NCBI GenBank assembly: GCA_049680185.1
Contig: JBAUHI010000020.1
Coordinates: forward strand, 38,157 to 102,156
Source of the DNA: CAMLHU01 sp049680185
Lineage (GTDB): Bacteria; Gemmatimonadota; Gemmatimonadetes; Gemmatimonadales; GWC2-71-9
Reading direction: 5' to 3'
Length of the DNA: 64,000 nucleotides
The translations under genes and the position numbers were made by a program. Of the stretch, positions 1 to 8,086 are shown in pieces. The notes under the pieces are model-generated. The model was not told where the DNA came from, searched no databases, and worked only from the letters and a program-made list of their open reading frames with translations. Each line of letters starts with the position of its first letter. The stretch's first letter is position 1.

Positions 1-22
1 TTCCGTCGCTGCGCGGGGCCAT
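1..22 (-). CDS. First codons of a gene cut by the window edge, possibly trpA
   Basis: After the trpB stop (TGA, 27-25 on the minus strand) an ATG lies at 22-20 and reads M-A-P-R-S-D-G before the window ends. Immediate downstream position in a trpC-trpF-trpB order makes tryptophan synthase alpha the natural guess, but seven residues cannot identify a protein. The 2-base gap fits the translational coupling seen in this cluster. Confidence 0.35.
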
Positions 23-24
23 CG

Positions 25-1227
25 TCACGCGGAGTTCGCTCCCATCGCGGCCACGTGGGCCACGTCCTTATCGCCCCGCCCGCTCAGGCAGAGCAGCACC
101 ACATCGTCCTTGGCCCACCGCCCGCGCGAACGTTCGATCCAGGCCACCGCGTGCGCCGTCTCCAGCGCCGGGATGATCCCCTCGAGCTCGGCCAGCCGGC
201 GGAACCCCGCCAGCGCCTCCTGATCGGTCACCGCATCGTACGTCACCCGACCCCCATCCTTCATCCAGCTGTGCTCGGGCCCCACCCCCGGATAGTCGAG
301 CCCGGCGGAAATGGAGTGCGCCGGCAGCACCTGGCCGTCCGCGTCCTGCAGCAGGTAGCTCATCGAGCCGTGCAGCACGCCGGGACTCCCCGCCGTGAGC
401 GTGGCGCTGTGGCGCCCGGTAGCGATACCCTCGCCCGCCGCCTCCACGCCGACGAGTTCGACCCCGGCATCGTCGAGGAATCCGCTGAACATCCCCGCCG
501 CGTTGGATCCGCCTCCCACGCACGCCACCACGGTCTCGGGCAACGCACCATGGCGCTCGATCATCTGGGCCCGCGCCTCGCGGCCGATGACCGATTGGAA
601 ATCCCGGACCATCCGTGGATAGGGATCAGGGCCGACGACCGATCCGATGATATAGTGGGTGGTCTCGACGCTCGCGACCCAGTCCCGCAGCGCTTCGTTG
701 GTGGCATCCTTGAGCGTGCGGGTGCCGGACCCGACCGGCACGACCGTCGCCCCCAGCAACTGCATCCGGTAGACGTTGAGCGCCTGGCGGGCCACATCCT
801 CCGCGCCCATGTACACCACACACTCGAGACCGAACCGCGCGCAGACCGTGGCGGTCGCGACGCCGTGCTGCCCCGCCCCGGTCTCGGCGATGATCCGCCG
901 CTTGCCCATCCGCCGCGCCAGCAGTGCCTGGCCGATGGTGTTGTTGATCTTGTGGGCACCGGTGTGGTTCAGGTCCTCGCGCTTGAGGATGACACGGCAG
1001 CCGACCACCGCGCCGAAACGATCCGCCTCGGTGAGCGGGGTAGGACGGCCGCCGAAATCACGGAGGATGTCGGCGTACTCCGCCCAGAACCCCTGGTCAT
1101 TGCGCAGGGAATCGTAGAGTGCGGCCAACTGCTCCAGCGCAGGCACGAGGGTCTCAGGCACATAGCGTCCGCCGTATGGCCCGAACCGGCCTGCGACCGC
1201 CCGCTCAGGGGGGAGGGAGCTCGCCAA
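25..1227 (-). CDS. trpB: Tryptophan synthase beta subunit
   Basis: Catalyses the PLP-dependent condensation of indole with serine, the last step of tryptophan synthesis, in an alpha2-beta2 complex in the cytoplasm. The family N-terminus GRFGPYGGR-VPETL, the PLP-binding lysine in HTGAHKINN (about residue 93) and the phosphate-binding GGGSNA loop are all present, and 400 aa is the usual length. An upstream in-frame ATG at 1272 would lie 68 bases inside trpF; I prefer the TTG at 1227 because GGAGG sits 6 bases before it and it removes an atypical leader. It still overlaps the trpF stop by about 23 bases, so the two are probably translationally coupled. Confidence 0.95.
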   Translation of the reverse strand: MASSLPPERAVAGRFGPYGGRYVPETLVPALEQLAALYDSLRNDQGFWAEYADILRDFGGRPTPLTEADRFGAVVGCRVILKREDLNHTGAHKINNTIGQALLARRMGKRRIIAETGAGQHGVATATVCARFGLECVVYMGAEDVARQALNVYRMQLLGATVVPVGSGTRTLKDATNEALRDWVASVETTHYIIGSVVGPDPYPRMVRDFQSVIGREARAQMIERHGALPETVVACVGGGSNAAGMFSGFLDDAGVELVGVEAAGEGIATGRHSATLTAGSPGVLHGSMSYLLQDADGQVLPAHSISAGLDYPGVGPEHSWMKDGGRVTYDAVTDQEALAGFRRLAELEGIIPALETAHAVAWIERSRGRWAKDDVVLLCLSGRGDKDVAHVAAMGANSA

Positions 1228-1852
1228 CCAGCGCCTCCAGGAACGATCGAATGAGTGCAGGATCCTTCTCACCGGGGACGCGCTCGACCCCGGAACTCAC
1301 ATCCACCACGTCGGGCCCGACCGCCGCCACGACCCCGGCCACCGACCCCGGCCGCAAGCCACCGGCCAGCACCATCGTTCGGCCGGTCAATGCGGTCCGC
1401 GCCGCTCGCGCGAGCTCGGTGTCGAGGGGCGTCCCGGTGCCGCCCAACGCGCCGTCCACCTTCGGCTCCACCAGCGTCGCATCGACCTCGGCCGCTCCAG
1501 CACCCGCTCCGCGCGCGCCGGCCAGGTCCGCGATGCGCGCCACCCGCCACACCAGCATCCCGTCGCGCTGCAAACGCATTGCGACCTCGCCCCGCAGCTC
1601 TCCATGCACCTGGGCGCCGCGGAGCCCGGTCCGATCGCGGTGTCGGAGGATAATGTCGACATCGTCGGACGCGAAGACTCCGAAGACCGGCCGCCCCCCC
1701 GCCGCCGCCACGATGTCGTGCGCCTCCGTGGCGCGCACTTCCCGCCGAGCCCCGGGGATCAGGATCATACCAAGGTACGATGCTCCGCACTCAACGGCTA
1801 CCGCGGCATCCGCGCCACGCCGGAGTCCGCAGATCTTCACCTCAACGGCCAC
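1205..1852 (-). CDS. trpF: Phosphoribosylanthranilate isomerase
   Basis: Third step of the tryptophan branch: Amadori rearrangement of phosphoribosylanthranilate to CdRP. The protein (215 aa) opens with VEVKICGLRR, containing the catalytic-Cys KICG motif typical of TrpF; FGVFAS and QVHGE follow as in (beta-alpha)8 barrels of the family, and it ends with the phosphate-binding region (LAGGLRPGSV, VDVSSGVE) carrying the expected SSGVE signature. The start is GTG at 1852 and overlaps the trpC stop by 11 bases. Confidence 0.93.
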   Translation of the reverse strand: MAVEVKICGLRRGADAAVAVECGASYLGMILIPGARREVRATEAHDIVAAAGGRPVFGVFASDDVDIILRHRDRTGLRGAQVHGELRGEVAMRLQRDGMLVWRVARIADLAGARGAGAGAAEVDATLVEPKVDGALGGTGTPLDTELARAARTALTGRTMVLAGGLRPGSVAGVVAAVGPDVVDVSSGVERVPGEKDPALIRSFLEALVGELPPP

Positions 1853-2666
1853 GACGCTCGACCCCGGTCATGGAGGCAGCCAACGCGGTGGGGGACTTGG
1901 CGCGGGACAAGGCGCCGCCGACCAGCACCGCGTCCGCACCCGCCGCCGCCGCTATTGCCGCATCATCGGCCGTGCTGATGCCGCTTTCCGCCACCGCGAC
2001 CCGGTCAGCGGGGATCCGCGACAACAGCGCCCACGCCGCCGAGTGATCGATCGTGAGGTCGTCCAGGTCCCGGCTGTTGATGCCGATCACCAAGGCGCCT
2101 GCCTCAAGTGCGACGTCGACCTCGGACGCGGTGTGCGCCTCGACGAGTGCACCGAGCCCGAGCGTACCACACCCGCGCAACAATGTCCGGAGCTCCACCC
2201 GCGAGAGTGCGCGCACAATAAGAAGGACTGCGGCCGCACCCGCCGCCCGGGCCTCGACCAACTGCAGCTCGTCGAGGATGAAGTCCTTCCGGAGGACCGG
2301 GAGCGGGATCTCCGCCGCGACCGCCGTGAGGTCCTCGATGGAGCCCCCAAAATGGGCCGGTTCGGTGAGCACCGACACCGCTGATGCGCCGGCCGCTGCG
2401 TACGCCTTCGCATGCGCGACCGGATCGAGCCCACGCGAGATCTCTCCTCCCGACGGCGACCGCCGCTTCACCTCCGCGATGAGCTTGAGCCGCGGTCCGA
2501 CCGAGAGCGCATCCCGGAATGACGGCGGTGCCGGGCGCACTGCGGCGGCCCGCTCCAGATCGCCCGCGCGCCGGGCCAGCGCGGGAAGCCGGGCCCGGGT
2601 GCCGGCCAGGATCTCGTCGAGGACCGACCCCGTCTTGCCCTTCGGCGCATTTTCGGGTACGTTCAT
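1842..2666 (-). CDS. trpC: Indole-3-glycerol-phosphate synthase
   Basis: Converts CdRP to indole-3-glycerol phosphate, the substrate of tryptophan synthase. About 274 aa from the ATG at 2666 (an upstream in-frame start at 2693 would run into the lexA promoter region). Family motifs are visible in order: LIAEVKRRSPSGG near the N-terminus, the LRKDFI segment with the catalytic lysine, GINSRDLDDL, and AESGIS before the C-terminal phosphate-binding GGALSRA. It starts 39 bases from the divergent lexA start; I see no convincing trpC promoter there, so it may be transcribed from the trpD promoter through the antisense strand of lexA or from a promoter inside lexA. Confidence 0.94.
   Translation of the reverse strand: MNVPENAPKGKTGSVLDEILAGTRARLPALARRAGDLERAAAVRPAPPSFRDALSVGPRLKLIAEVKRRSPSGGEISRGLDPVAHAKAYAAAGASAVSVLTEPAHFGGSIEDLTAVAAEIPLPVLRKDFILDELQLVEARAAGAAAVLLIVRALSRVELRTLLRGCGTLGLGALVEAHTASEVDVALEAGALVIGINSRDLDDLTIDHSAAWALLSRIPADRVAVAESGISTADDAAIAAAAGADAVLVGGALSRAKSPTALAASMTGVERRGR
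2635..2663 (+). promoter_or_regulatory. Candidate lexA promoter with overlapping GTTC direct repeat
   Basis: TTGCCC (2635-2640), a 17-base spacer and TACGTT (2658-2663) place transcription start near 2670, about 35 bases before the lexA ATG. GTTC occurs at 2661-2664 and again at 2676-2679, straddling the start site, where a LexA operator would be expected. The spacing (11 bases) does not match the GTTC-N7-GTTC alphaproteobacterial box, so the operator idea is tentative. Confidence 0.35.
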
Positions 2667-2704
2667 TCGGAGTCCGTTCGGTCGACCTTCCACCTGGGGG
2701 AGCG

Positions 2705-3313
2705 ATGCCGCTCACCAAGCGCCAGAGCGAGATCCTCGAGTTCGTCCGCAGTTACATCGCCGAGCAGGGGTATGCGCCCAGCTTCGAGGAGATCGCCGGC
2801 CGGTTCGAGTTCCAGTCGCTCGCCACGGTGCACGAGCACCTGAGCAACCTGGAACGCAAAGGCTACATCCGACGGGCCCACAACGAGAGCCGCGCCATCG
2901 AGGTGCTGCCCCCGCGAGGTCAGGCCATCGCGACCGAGATCCCGCTCCTGGGTACGGTGGCGGCCGGCTTCCCGATCGAGTCCCTGGCGCACGACGAGAC
3001 CATCGCGCTGCCGGACGACATGCTCCCACGGCGGGGCCCCAACTACGCCCTCCGGGTCAAGGGCCAGTCGATGATCGAGGAGCACATCTGCGATGGCGAC
3101 GTCGTGGTGGTGCACGGACGGGATGCCGCCGAGAACGGCGAGATGGTCATTGCGCTGGTCAACGGATCCGAAGCGACGGTCAAGAAGTTCTATCGGGAGC
3201 CCGGCGGCTGGGTCCGCCTGCAACCCGCCAACGCCACGATGTCGCCGCTGCGCTTCCAGGAGCGCGATGTCGTGATCCAGGGCGTGGTGGTGGGGATCCT
3301 CCGGAAGTACTGA
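2705..3313 (+). CDS. lexA: LexA repressor, S24 family
   Basis: SOS-response repressor that self-cleaves when stimulated by RecA filaments. The 202-aa protein has an N-terminal winged HTH (residues 1-65: LTKRQ-ILEFVRSY, SLATVHEHL recognition region) and a C-terminal S24 peptidase domain. The cleavage site is Ala87-Gly88 in VAAGFP, the nucleophile Ser122 in GQSM and the general base Lys160 in TVKKF, so all catalytic parts are intact. The ATG at 2705 has GGGGGAG about 4 bases upstream. Its stop is 2 bases from the converging trpD stop, so lexA sits wholly inside the tryptophan cluster on the opposite strand. Confidence 0.95.
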   Translation: MPLTKRQSEILEFVRSYIAEQGYAPSFEEIAGRFEFQSLATVHEHLSNLERKGYIRRAHNESRAIEVLPPRGQAIATEIPLLGTVAAGFPIESLAHDETIALPDDMLPRRGPNYALRVKGQSMIEEHICDGDVVVVHGRDAAENGEMVIALVNGSEATVKKFYREPGGWVRLQPANATMSPLRFQERDVVIQGVVVGILRKY

Positions 3314-3315
3314 TC

Positions 3316-4356
3316 TCACGCGCTCGTCCGGAGCCGATCCAAACGATCGGCGCCCTGTCCCTCGTCGAGCGCCCGGCCCGCGAGCGCCAGCGCCTCCCCG
3401 AAGCTCCGCCGCCCCTCCGATACATAGATGGCCGCCGCCGCGTTGAGCAGCACGGCGGCCCGCCCGGCGGGATCGTCCGCACCGCGCAGCAGCTGCTCCA
3501 CCCGGTCCGCATTTTCCGCTGGTGAGCCGCCCATCAGTTCCTTCAGGTCGATCGCCCCGACACCCAATGCCTCCGGCTCGACGGTCCATTCGTGCACCTC
3601 ACCCGCCCGCACCTCCCACACCGACGTCGGTCCGGTCGGACTCACCTCGTCCATCCCGACCTCCCCATGCACCACCAACGCGTGCACCGCGCCCAGCCGC
3701 GCCAGAGCGCGGGCCAGTACCGGCGCCTTGCTCCGATCGGCGACACCCACCACCTGGCGTCGGGCGCCGGCAGGATTGCCCAGGGGACCGAGCAGGTTCA
3801 TGACCGTCGGGATGCCCAGTTCCCGGCGGACCGGCCCCGCGTGGCGGAGCGCCGGATGGAAGTTGGGCGCGAAGAGGAACATGATGCCGGCGTGATCGAG
3901 CGCGCGCACGGCGCGCTCCGGGGCGATGTCGATCGCGACGCCGAGCGCCTCGAACACATCGGCCGAGCCGCTCCGGGAGGTGAAGCTCCGGTTGCCGTGC
4001 TTGGCCACCGGGACGCCGGCGCCGGCCGCCACCAACGCCGCCGCCGTCGAGATGTTGAAGGTCGGGACGCTGCCGCCGCCGGTGCCGCAGGTGTCGACGA
4101 GGTCGTCACGATCGGCAACTCCGGGGAGTGTCACCATCGCGCGACGGAGCGCGGTGGCCGCGCCGGCGATCTCCTCGTCGGTCTCGCCCAGGACCCGGAG
4201 CCCCACCAGCAACGCCGCGATCTGACTCGGCGTGGCACTCCCTGCCATCAGTTCATCGAACGCGGCCCCACAGGCCTCGGCGGTGAGGTGCTGCCCGTCA
4301 GCGAGTTGAGTGATGGCGCGTGCGAGCGGAGTGGGATGTTCGATGGGAGGGTCCAT
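3316..4356 (-). CDS. trpD: Anthranilate phosphoribosyltransferase
   Basis: Joins anthranilate and PRPP, the second committed step to tryptophan. From the ATG at 4356 the protein is 346 aa, the family norm; the frame remains open upstream for 72 codons but that stretch contains the promoter and has no family similarity. Motifs: the DLVDTCGTGGGS PRPP-binding loop, NISTAAALVAAGAG, and KHGNRSFTSRSGSAD for substrate and magnesium contacts. It is separated from trpC by lexA on the other strand. A strong promoter lies 48-77 bases upstream of its start. Confidence 0.95.
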   Translation of the reverse strand: MDPPIEHPTPLARAITQLADGQHLTAEACGAAFDELMAGSATPSQIAALLVGLRVLGETDEEIAGAATALRRAMVTLPGVADRDDLVDTCGTGGGSVPTFNISTAAALVAAGAGVPVAKHGNRSFTSRSGSADVFEALGVAIDIAPERAVRALDHAGIMFLFAPNFHPALRHAGPVRRELGIPTVMNLLGPLGNPAGARRQVVGVADRSKAPVLARALARLGAVHALVVHGEVGMDEVSPTGPTSVWEVRAGEVHEWTVEPEALGVGAIDLKELMGGSPAENADRVEQLLRGADDPAGRAAVLLNAAAAIYVSEGRRSFGEALALAGRALDEGQGADRLDRLRTSA

Positions 4357-4403
4357 CTGCGAGCGGCGAGGGGTCGGCCGGACACCACCTGCGGAACGCG
4401 CGG

Positions 4404-4433
4404 AGTGTACCGGCAGAGAGCGCGTTTTGTCAA
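4404..4433 (-). promoter_or_regulatory. Sigma-70-like promoter of trpD
   Basis: On the minus strand TTGACA (4433-4428), an 18-base spacer and TACACT (4409-4404) form one of the best promoter matches in the window; transcription should begin near 4397, giving a leader of about 40 bases before trpD. No leader peptide with tandem Trp codons or attenuator hairpin is obvious. Confidence 0.65.
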
Positions 4434-4442
4434 CGCTGACAA
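4427..4442. promoter_or_regulatory. Palindrome covering the trpD -35 box
   Basis: TTGTCA-ACGC-TGACAA is a perfect 6-bp inverted repeat with a 4-base centre, lying directly on the trpD -35 element and upstream of the truA promoter. Its position suits an operator for a repressor of trpD, but no regulator is identified and a chance palindrome built around TTGACA is possible. Confidence 0.35.
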
Positions 4443-4455
4443 CGAGTTGCGCGGC

Positions 4456-4484
4456 TTGTTCAGGGGGATCGGGCGGACTAGATT
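4456..4484 (+). promoter_or_regulatory. Promoter of the truA operon, probably leaderless
   Basis: TTGTTC (4456-4461), a 17-base spacer and TAGATT (4479-4484) are followed only 8 bases later by the truA ATG (4493). Transcription would therefore start within a few bases of the ATG, leaving no room for a ribosome binding site. It would drive the long truA-htrA-pur-psd series. Confidence 0.45.
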
Positions 4485-4492
4485 TCGACCCG

Positions 4493-5278
4493 ATGACCCG
4501 CACCTTTCTGGCCCGGTTGCAGTACACTGGGGGCGGTTTCCTCGGATGGCAGCGCCAGGCCGAAGGACGCACGGTCCAGGGCGAATTCGAGCGGGTCCTC
4601 GAGCGGCTGGTGGGACAACGGGTGGTCTCTCACGCCGCAGGACGGACGGATGCCGGGGTCCACGCACTCGGGATGGGCGTGAGTTTCTCGCTCTCAGCGC
4701 AGTGGGACCGTACGTCGGTGGCACGGGCGCTCAACGGATTGCTGCCGCCGGACTGCTGGGTGGAGTCGGTCGCGTTGATGCAGCCGGACTTCCATGCCCG
4801 TCGCAGCGCCACCGGTCGCCATTACCGGTACGATATCGGCACCGATGCCGCCGCGAAAGCGCCGTTCCGGTCGCCGTATGAATGGGCGCTCTGCCGCCCG
4901 CTCGACCTCGCCGCGCTCACTGCCGCGGCCGCCCGGATCCTTGGCACGCACGATTTCTCGGGATTCGCGGTCAAGGGCGAGCCGAAGCCGCACTACCGGT
5001 GCACGCTGCGCCAGTCGGAATGGGAGTGCCGGCCCGATGGCGCCGGCGTTCGGTTCCACGTGGCGGCCGATCGGTTCCTGCACCACATGGTGCGCATGCT
5101 CGTGGGGACGATGGTCGACATCGCCCTCGAACGGCGACCGATGGCAGACGTGGATGCCCTGCTGGTGGCGGGTGACAACCGGGAGGCCAGTCCCCCCGCA
5201 CCCCCCCAAGGACTCTACTTCGTGGCAGCAGACTACCCGGCGGAGTGCTTTGCGGACGATCCCGATCCTCGAACGTGA
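4493..5278 (+). CDS. truA: tRNA pseudouridine(38-40) synthase TruA
   Basis: Isomerises uridines 38-40 in tRNA anticodon arms. The 261-aa protein carries the catalytic aspartate in AGRTDAGVHA (Asp53), the ALNGLLP segment, DFHARRSATGRHYRY, and the HHMVRMLVGT motif near the C-terminus, all standard for TruA. The ATG at 4493 is chosen because FLARLQYTGGGFLGWQ is the normal family N-terminus; the frame is open further upstream but that crosses the promoter. It is first in the rightward run, with the htrA start 4 bases after its stop. Confidence 0.93.
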   Translation: MTRTFLARLQYTGGGFLGWQRQAEGRTVQGEFERVLERLVGQRVVSHAAGRTDAGVHALGMGVSFSLSAQWDRTSVARALNGLLPPDCWVESVALMQPDFHARRSATGRHYRYDIGTDAAAKAPFRSPYEWALCRPLDLAALTAAAARILGTHDFSGFAVKGEPKPHYRCTLRQSEWECRPDGAGVRFHVAADRFLHHMVRMLVGTMVDIALERRPMADVDALLVAGDNREASPPAPPQGLYFVAADYPAECFADDPDPRT

Positions 5279-5282
5279 GCTG

Positions 5283-6650
5283 ATGCGCGTCACCGCGCTC
5301 GTGGCCCTGCTCCTTGGTGCGGCGGCCCCGTCCGCGACCGCGCAAGGCGCCCCGGCGGCGCGCTCCGCGTCGAGTTCCCGGCGCACCGCCCTGGTGGATG
5401 CGGCCGCCCGGGTCAGTCCGTCGGTCGTCTCGATCAGCGTGCAGTCCCACCAACGGGCCAACGTCCAGAGCCCGTTCGACATGTTCTTCATCCCCCAGAC
5501 CGCCGAACGCGCCGTCACCACCTACGGTACCGGGTTCGTCATCCGCCCCGGCGGCTACATCGTCACCAACCAGCACGTCGTGGCGAACGCCGAATCGATC
5601 ACGGTGACCCTGCCCGACGGCACCGACCTGCCCGCCACGCTCATTGGTGCCGATCCGCTGTCGGATATCGCGGTGGTCAAGATCGATCGCAGCGATCTCC
5701 CGATCCCGACGATGGGCGGCACCACCGACCTGATGATCGGCGAGTGGGCCATCGCCCTCGGCAATCCGTTCAACTTCCTCCTGGGGAACGCCGAGCCGAC
5801 GGTCACCGCCGGCGTGATCAGCGCCACCGGACGCAACATCCTCCCCCAGGGCGATGAGACCGGCCTCTACCTCGACATGATCCAGACCGATGCCGCGATC
5901 AATCACGGCAATTCGGGCGGGCCGCTGGCCAACGCCCTGGGCCAGGTCATCGGTGTCAACTCCTCCATCTTCACCAGCAGCGGCGGGTCGATCGGCCTCG
6001 GCTTTGCCATTCCCATCGAACGGGCCCTGCGGGTGGCCGATGAGCTCATCCACTCCGGCGTGGTCCGCCGACCGTGGGTGGGCCTCGACGTGGCCGGGGC
6101 CGAGAGCATGCGGGATTGGAAGACCCAGGGCGGCGTGTCGGTGACGCGGGTGGCCCCCGGCGGACCGGCGGCACTGGCGGGGATCGTGGCCGGCGATGTC
6201 CTGGCCACCGCCAACGGACGCCGGCTCCGGAACTTCCTCGACTGGGAGTCGGTCAATCTCGACGTCGCCGTGGGAGACACGATCGTCGTGACGCTCCGGA
6301 AGGGCGGCGTCCAGGTGACGCGCAAGCTCGTCGCGGCCGACCTTCCCACCATGACGGCGACGCGGGTGACGGTGCTCAAGGGGCTCGAGCTCGTCACGAT
6401 GACGCCCTCGATCCGCAGCGAGAAGGGGATCAAGAGCGAGCAGGGTGCCTTGATCGTCCGCATCGCCGACGCGGTCGCGCAGGCCACGGGGATGCAGCAG
6501 GGCGATGTCATCGTCGCCATCGACCGCACGCCGGTGACCGAGGCGGAGCAGGTGGGAACACTCCTGAAGGCGATGCACCCACGCGATTCGATGCGCTTCT
6601 ACCTCGAGCGAGGCGGCCGCGTGGTCTACACCGACCTGGCCTTCCAATGA
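5283..6650 (+). CDS. Periplasmic HtrA/DegP-type serine protease with two PDZ domains
   Basis: Envelope quality-control protease. Residues 1-20 form a signal peptide (hydrophobic core, cleavage near ATAQG). The trypsin-like domain has the full triad: His98 in TNQHVV, Asp128 in LSDIAVV and Ser211 in HGNSGGPL. Two PDZ domains follow, about residues 270-360 and 375-455, the normal DegP/DegQ layout in 455 aa. The true start is the ATG at 5283, 4 bases after the truA stop; the frame extends upstream but only as out-of-frame truA. The stop overlaps the purB start (ATGA). The symbol is withheld because DegP, DegQ and DegS cannot be told apart here. Confidence 0.92.
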   Translation: MRVTALVALLLGAAAPSATAQGAPAARSASSSRRTALVDAAARVSPSVVSISVQSHQRANVQSPFDMFFIPQTAERAVTTYGTGFVIRPGGYIVTNQHVVANAESITVTLPDGTDLPATLIGADPLSDIAVVKIDRSDLPIPTMGGTTDLMIGEWAIALGNPFNFLLGNAEPTVTAGVISATGRNILPQGDETGLYLDMIQTDAAINHGNSGGPLANALGQVIGVNSSIFTSSGGSIGLGFAIPIERALRVADELIHSGVVRRPWVGLDVAGAESMRDWKTQGGVSVTRVAPGGPAALAGIVAGDVLATANGRRLRNFLDWESVNLDVAVGDTIVVTLRKGGVQVTRKLVAADLPTMTATRVTVLKGLELVTMTPSIRSEKGIKSEQGALIVRIADAVAQATGMQQGDVIVAIDRTPVTEAEQVGTLLKAMHPRDSMRFYLERGGRVVYTDLAFQ

Positions 6651-8086
6651 CCGACGACGGCTACCGCTCCCCCCTCGGCACCCGCTACGCCTCGCCGGCG
6701 ATGCAGTCGCTGTGGGGCGCGCCCCACCGCATCGGACTCTGGCGCCGGCTCTGGCTCGCGCTGGCCGAGGCGGAGTCGGAACTGGGCATCCCGATCCCTG
6801 CCGCCGCACTCGATGAGATGCGCGCCCACTTGGACGACGCCGATCTGGCCGCGGCCGCCGAATATGAGCGGCGCTTCCGCCACGACGTGATGGCCCACGT
6901 GCACCAGTTCGCCGACCAGGCGCCGGCGGCCCGGCCATGGCTGCACCTCGGTGCCACCAGCGCCTTCGTCACCGATAACGCCGATCTCCTGGTGCTGCGG
7001 CACGGGATGAAGCAGGTGCTCGGGCGGGTGCTGGCGCTCCTGGCCGCACTCGAGGTCCACGCCCGCCGCACCCGTGCACTCCCCTGCCTCGCGTACACTC
7101 ATTTCCAGCCGGCCCAGCTCACCACCGTGGGCAAGCGTGCGACGCTCTGGATGCAGGACTTTGCCCTGGACGTCGAGGAACTCTCCCGACGGATCGAGAG
7201 CCTCCGCTTCCGCGGCTGCCAGGGGACCACCGGCACCCAGGCCAGCTTCCTCGAGCTCTTCCACGGCGATCACGCCAAGGTCCGCGAGCTCGAACGCCGG
7301 GTGACGGCCAAGCTCGGCTTCGCGGAACAATTCGCGGTGACCGGCCAGACCTACCCCCGCAAGGCCGACAGCCAGGTGCTCGACGCGCTGAGCGGTGTGG
7401 CGCAGTCCGCCGCCAAGATGGCGCAGGACCTCCGCCTCCTGCAGCACGAGGGCGAGCTGCTGGAGCCCTTCGAATCGGAGCAGGTCGGCTCCAGCGCCAT
7501 GGCCTACAAGCGGAATCCGATGCGCGCCGAGCGGATCGGCGGGCTGGCGCGCTTCGTCATCTCGCTGCAGGCCAACGGCGCCCACACTGCGGCGGCGCAG
7601 TGGCTCGAACGGACGCTCGATGACAGCGCCAACCGCCGACTCACGCTGCCGGAGGCGTTCCTCGCCACCGACGCCATCCTGGTGCTCGCGGCCAACATCG
7701 CATCCGGCCTCGAGGTGCGGGAGCCGGTCATTGCCCGGCACGTGCACGAGCAGATGCCGTTCATGGCCACCGAACGCTGGCTGATGCTGGCGGTGGAGCA
7801 TGGCGGAGATCGACAGGCGCTGCACGAGGTCATCCGACGCCATTCGCTGGCGGTGGCCGAGCAGGTGGCGGCTGGCGGCGCCAACGACCTGATGGCACGG
7901 CTCGCCGCCGATCCGGTGTTCGCGTCGATCCCCGCGGCACGCATGGCCGCGGAGTTGGAACCCGCGCGTTACACCGGCCGTGCCGCCGAGCAGGTGGTGG
8001 AATTCCTGGACGGCTTCCTGGCACCGCTCGTTGCACGGGCCCGACCGCTCGCCCACTCGACCTCGACGGCGGAGGTGCGGGTATGA
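6647..8086 (+). CDS. purB: Adenylosuccinate lyase
   Basis: Cleaves SAICAR in the purine pathway and adenylosuccinate in AMP synthesis. The 479-aa protein shows the fumarase/aspartase superfamily signature GSSAMAYKRNP (residues 281-291), the YTHFQPAQ motif with the catalytic histidine near residue 151, and the LGATSAFVTDN substrate loop. It starts at the ATG at 6647 overlapping the htrA stop by 4 bases and itself overlaps purC by 4 bases, so it is translated as part of a coupled series. Confidence 0.95.
   Translation: MTDDGYRSPLGTRYASPAMQSLWGAPHRIGLWRRLWLALAEAESELGIPIPAAALDEMRAHLDDADLAAAAEYERRFRHDVMAHVHQFADQAPAARPWLHLGATSAFVTDNADLLVLRHGMKQVLGRVLALLAALEVHARRTRALPCLAYTHFQPAQLTTVGKRATLWMQDFALDVEELSRRIESLRFRGCQGTTGTQASFLELFHGDHAKVRELERRVTAKLGFAEQFAVTGQTYPRKADSQVLDALSGVAQSAAKMAQDLRLLQHEGELLEPFESEQVGSSAMAYKRNPMRAERIGGLARFVISLQANGAHTAAAQWLERTLDDSANRRLTLPEAFLATDAILVLAANIASGLEVREPVIARHVHEQMPFMATERWLMLAVEHGGDRQALHEVIRRHSLAVAEQVAAGGANDLMARLAADPVFASIPAARMAAELEPARYTGRAAEQVVEFLDGFLAPLVARARPLAHSTSTAEVRV

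Noticed and set aside
55..1254. A 399-codon plus-strand frame opposite trpB
   Set aside because: Shadow of trpB; no start signal or family motif.
2661..2679. GTTC direct repeat as a definite SOS box
   Set aside because: The 11-base spacing matches no LexA box that I know; kept only as a tentative note with the promoter.
4971..6938. A 655-codon minus-strand frame opposite truA, htrA and purB
   Set aside because: It spans three well-supported genes on the other strand and resembles no protein family.
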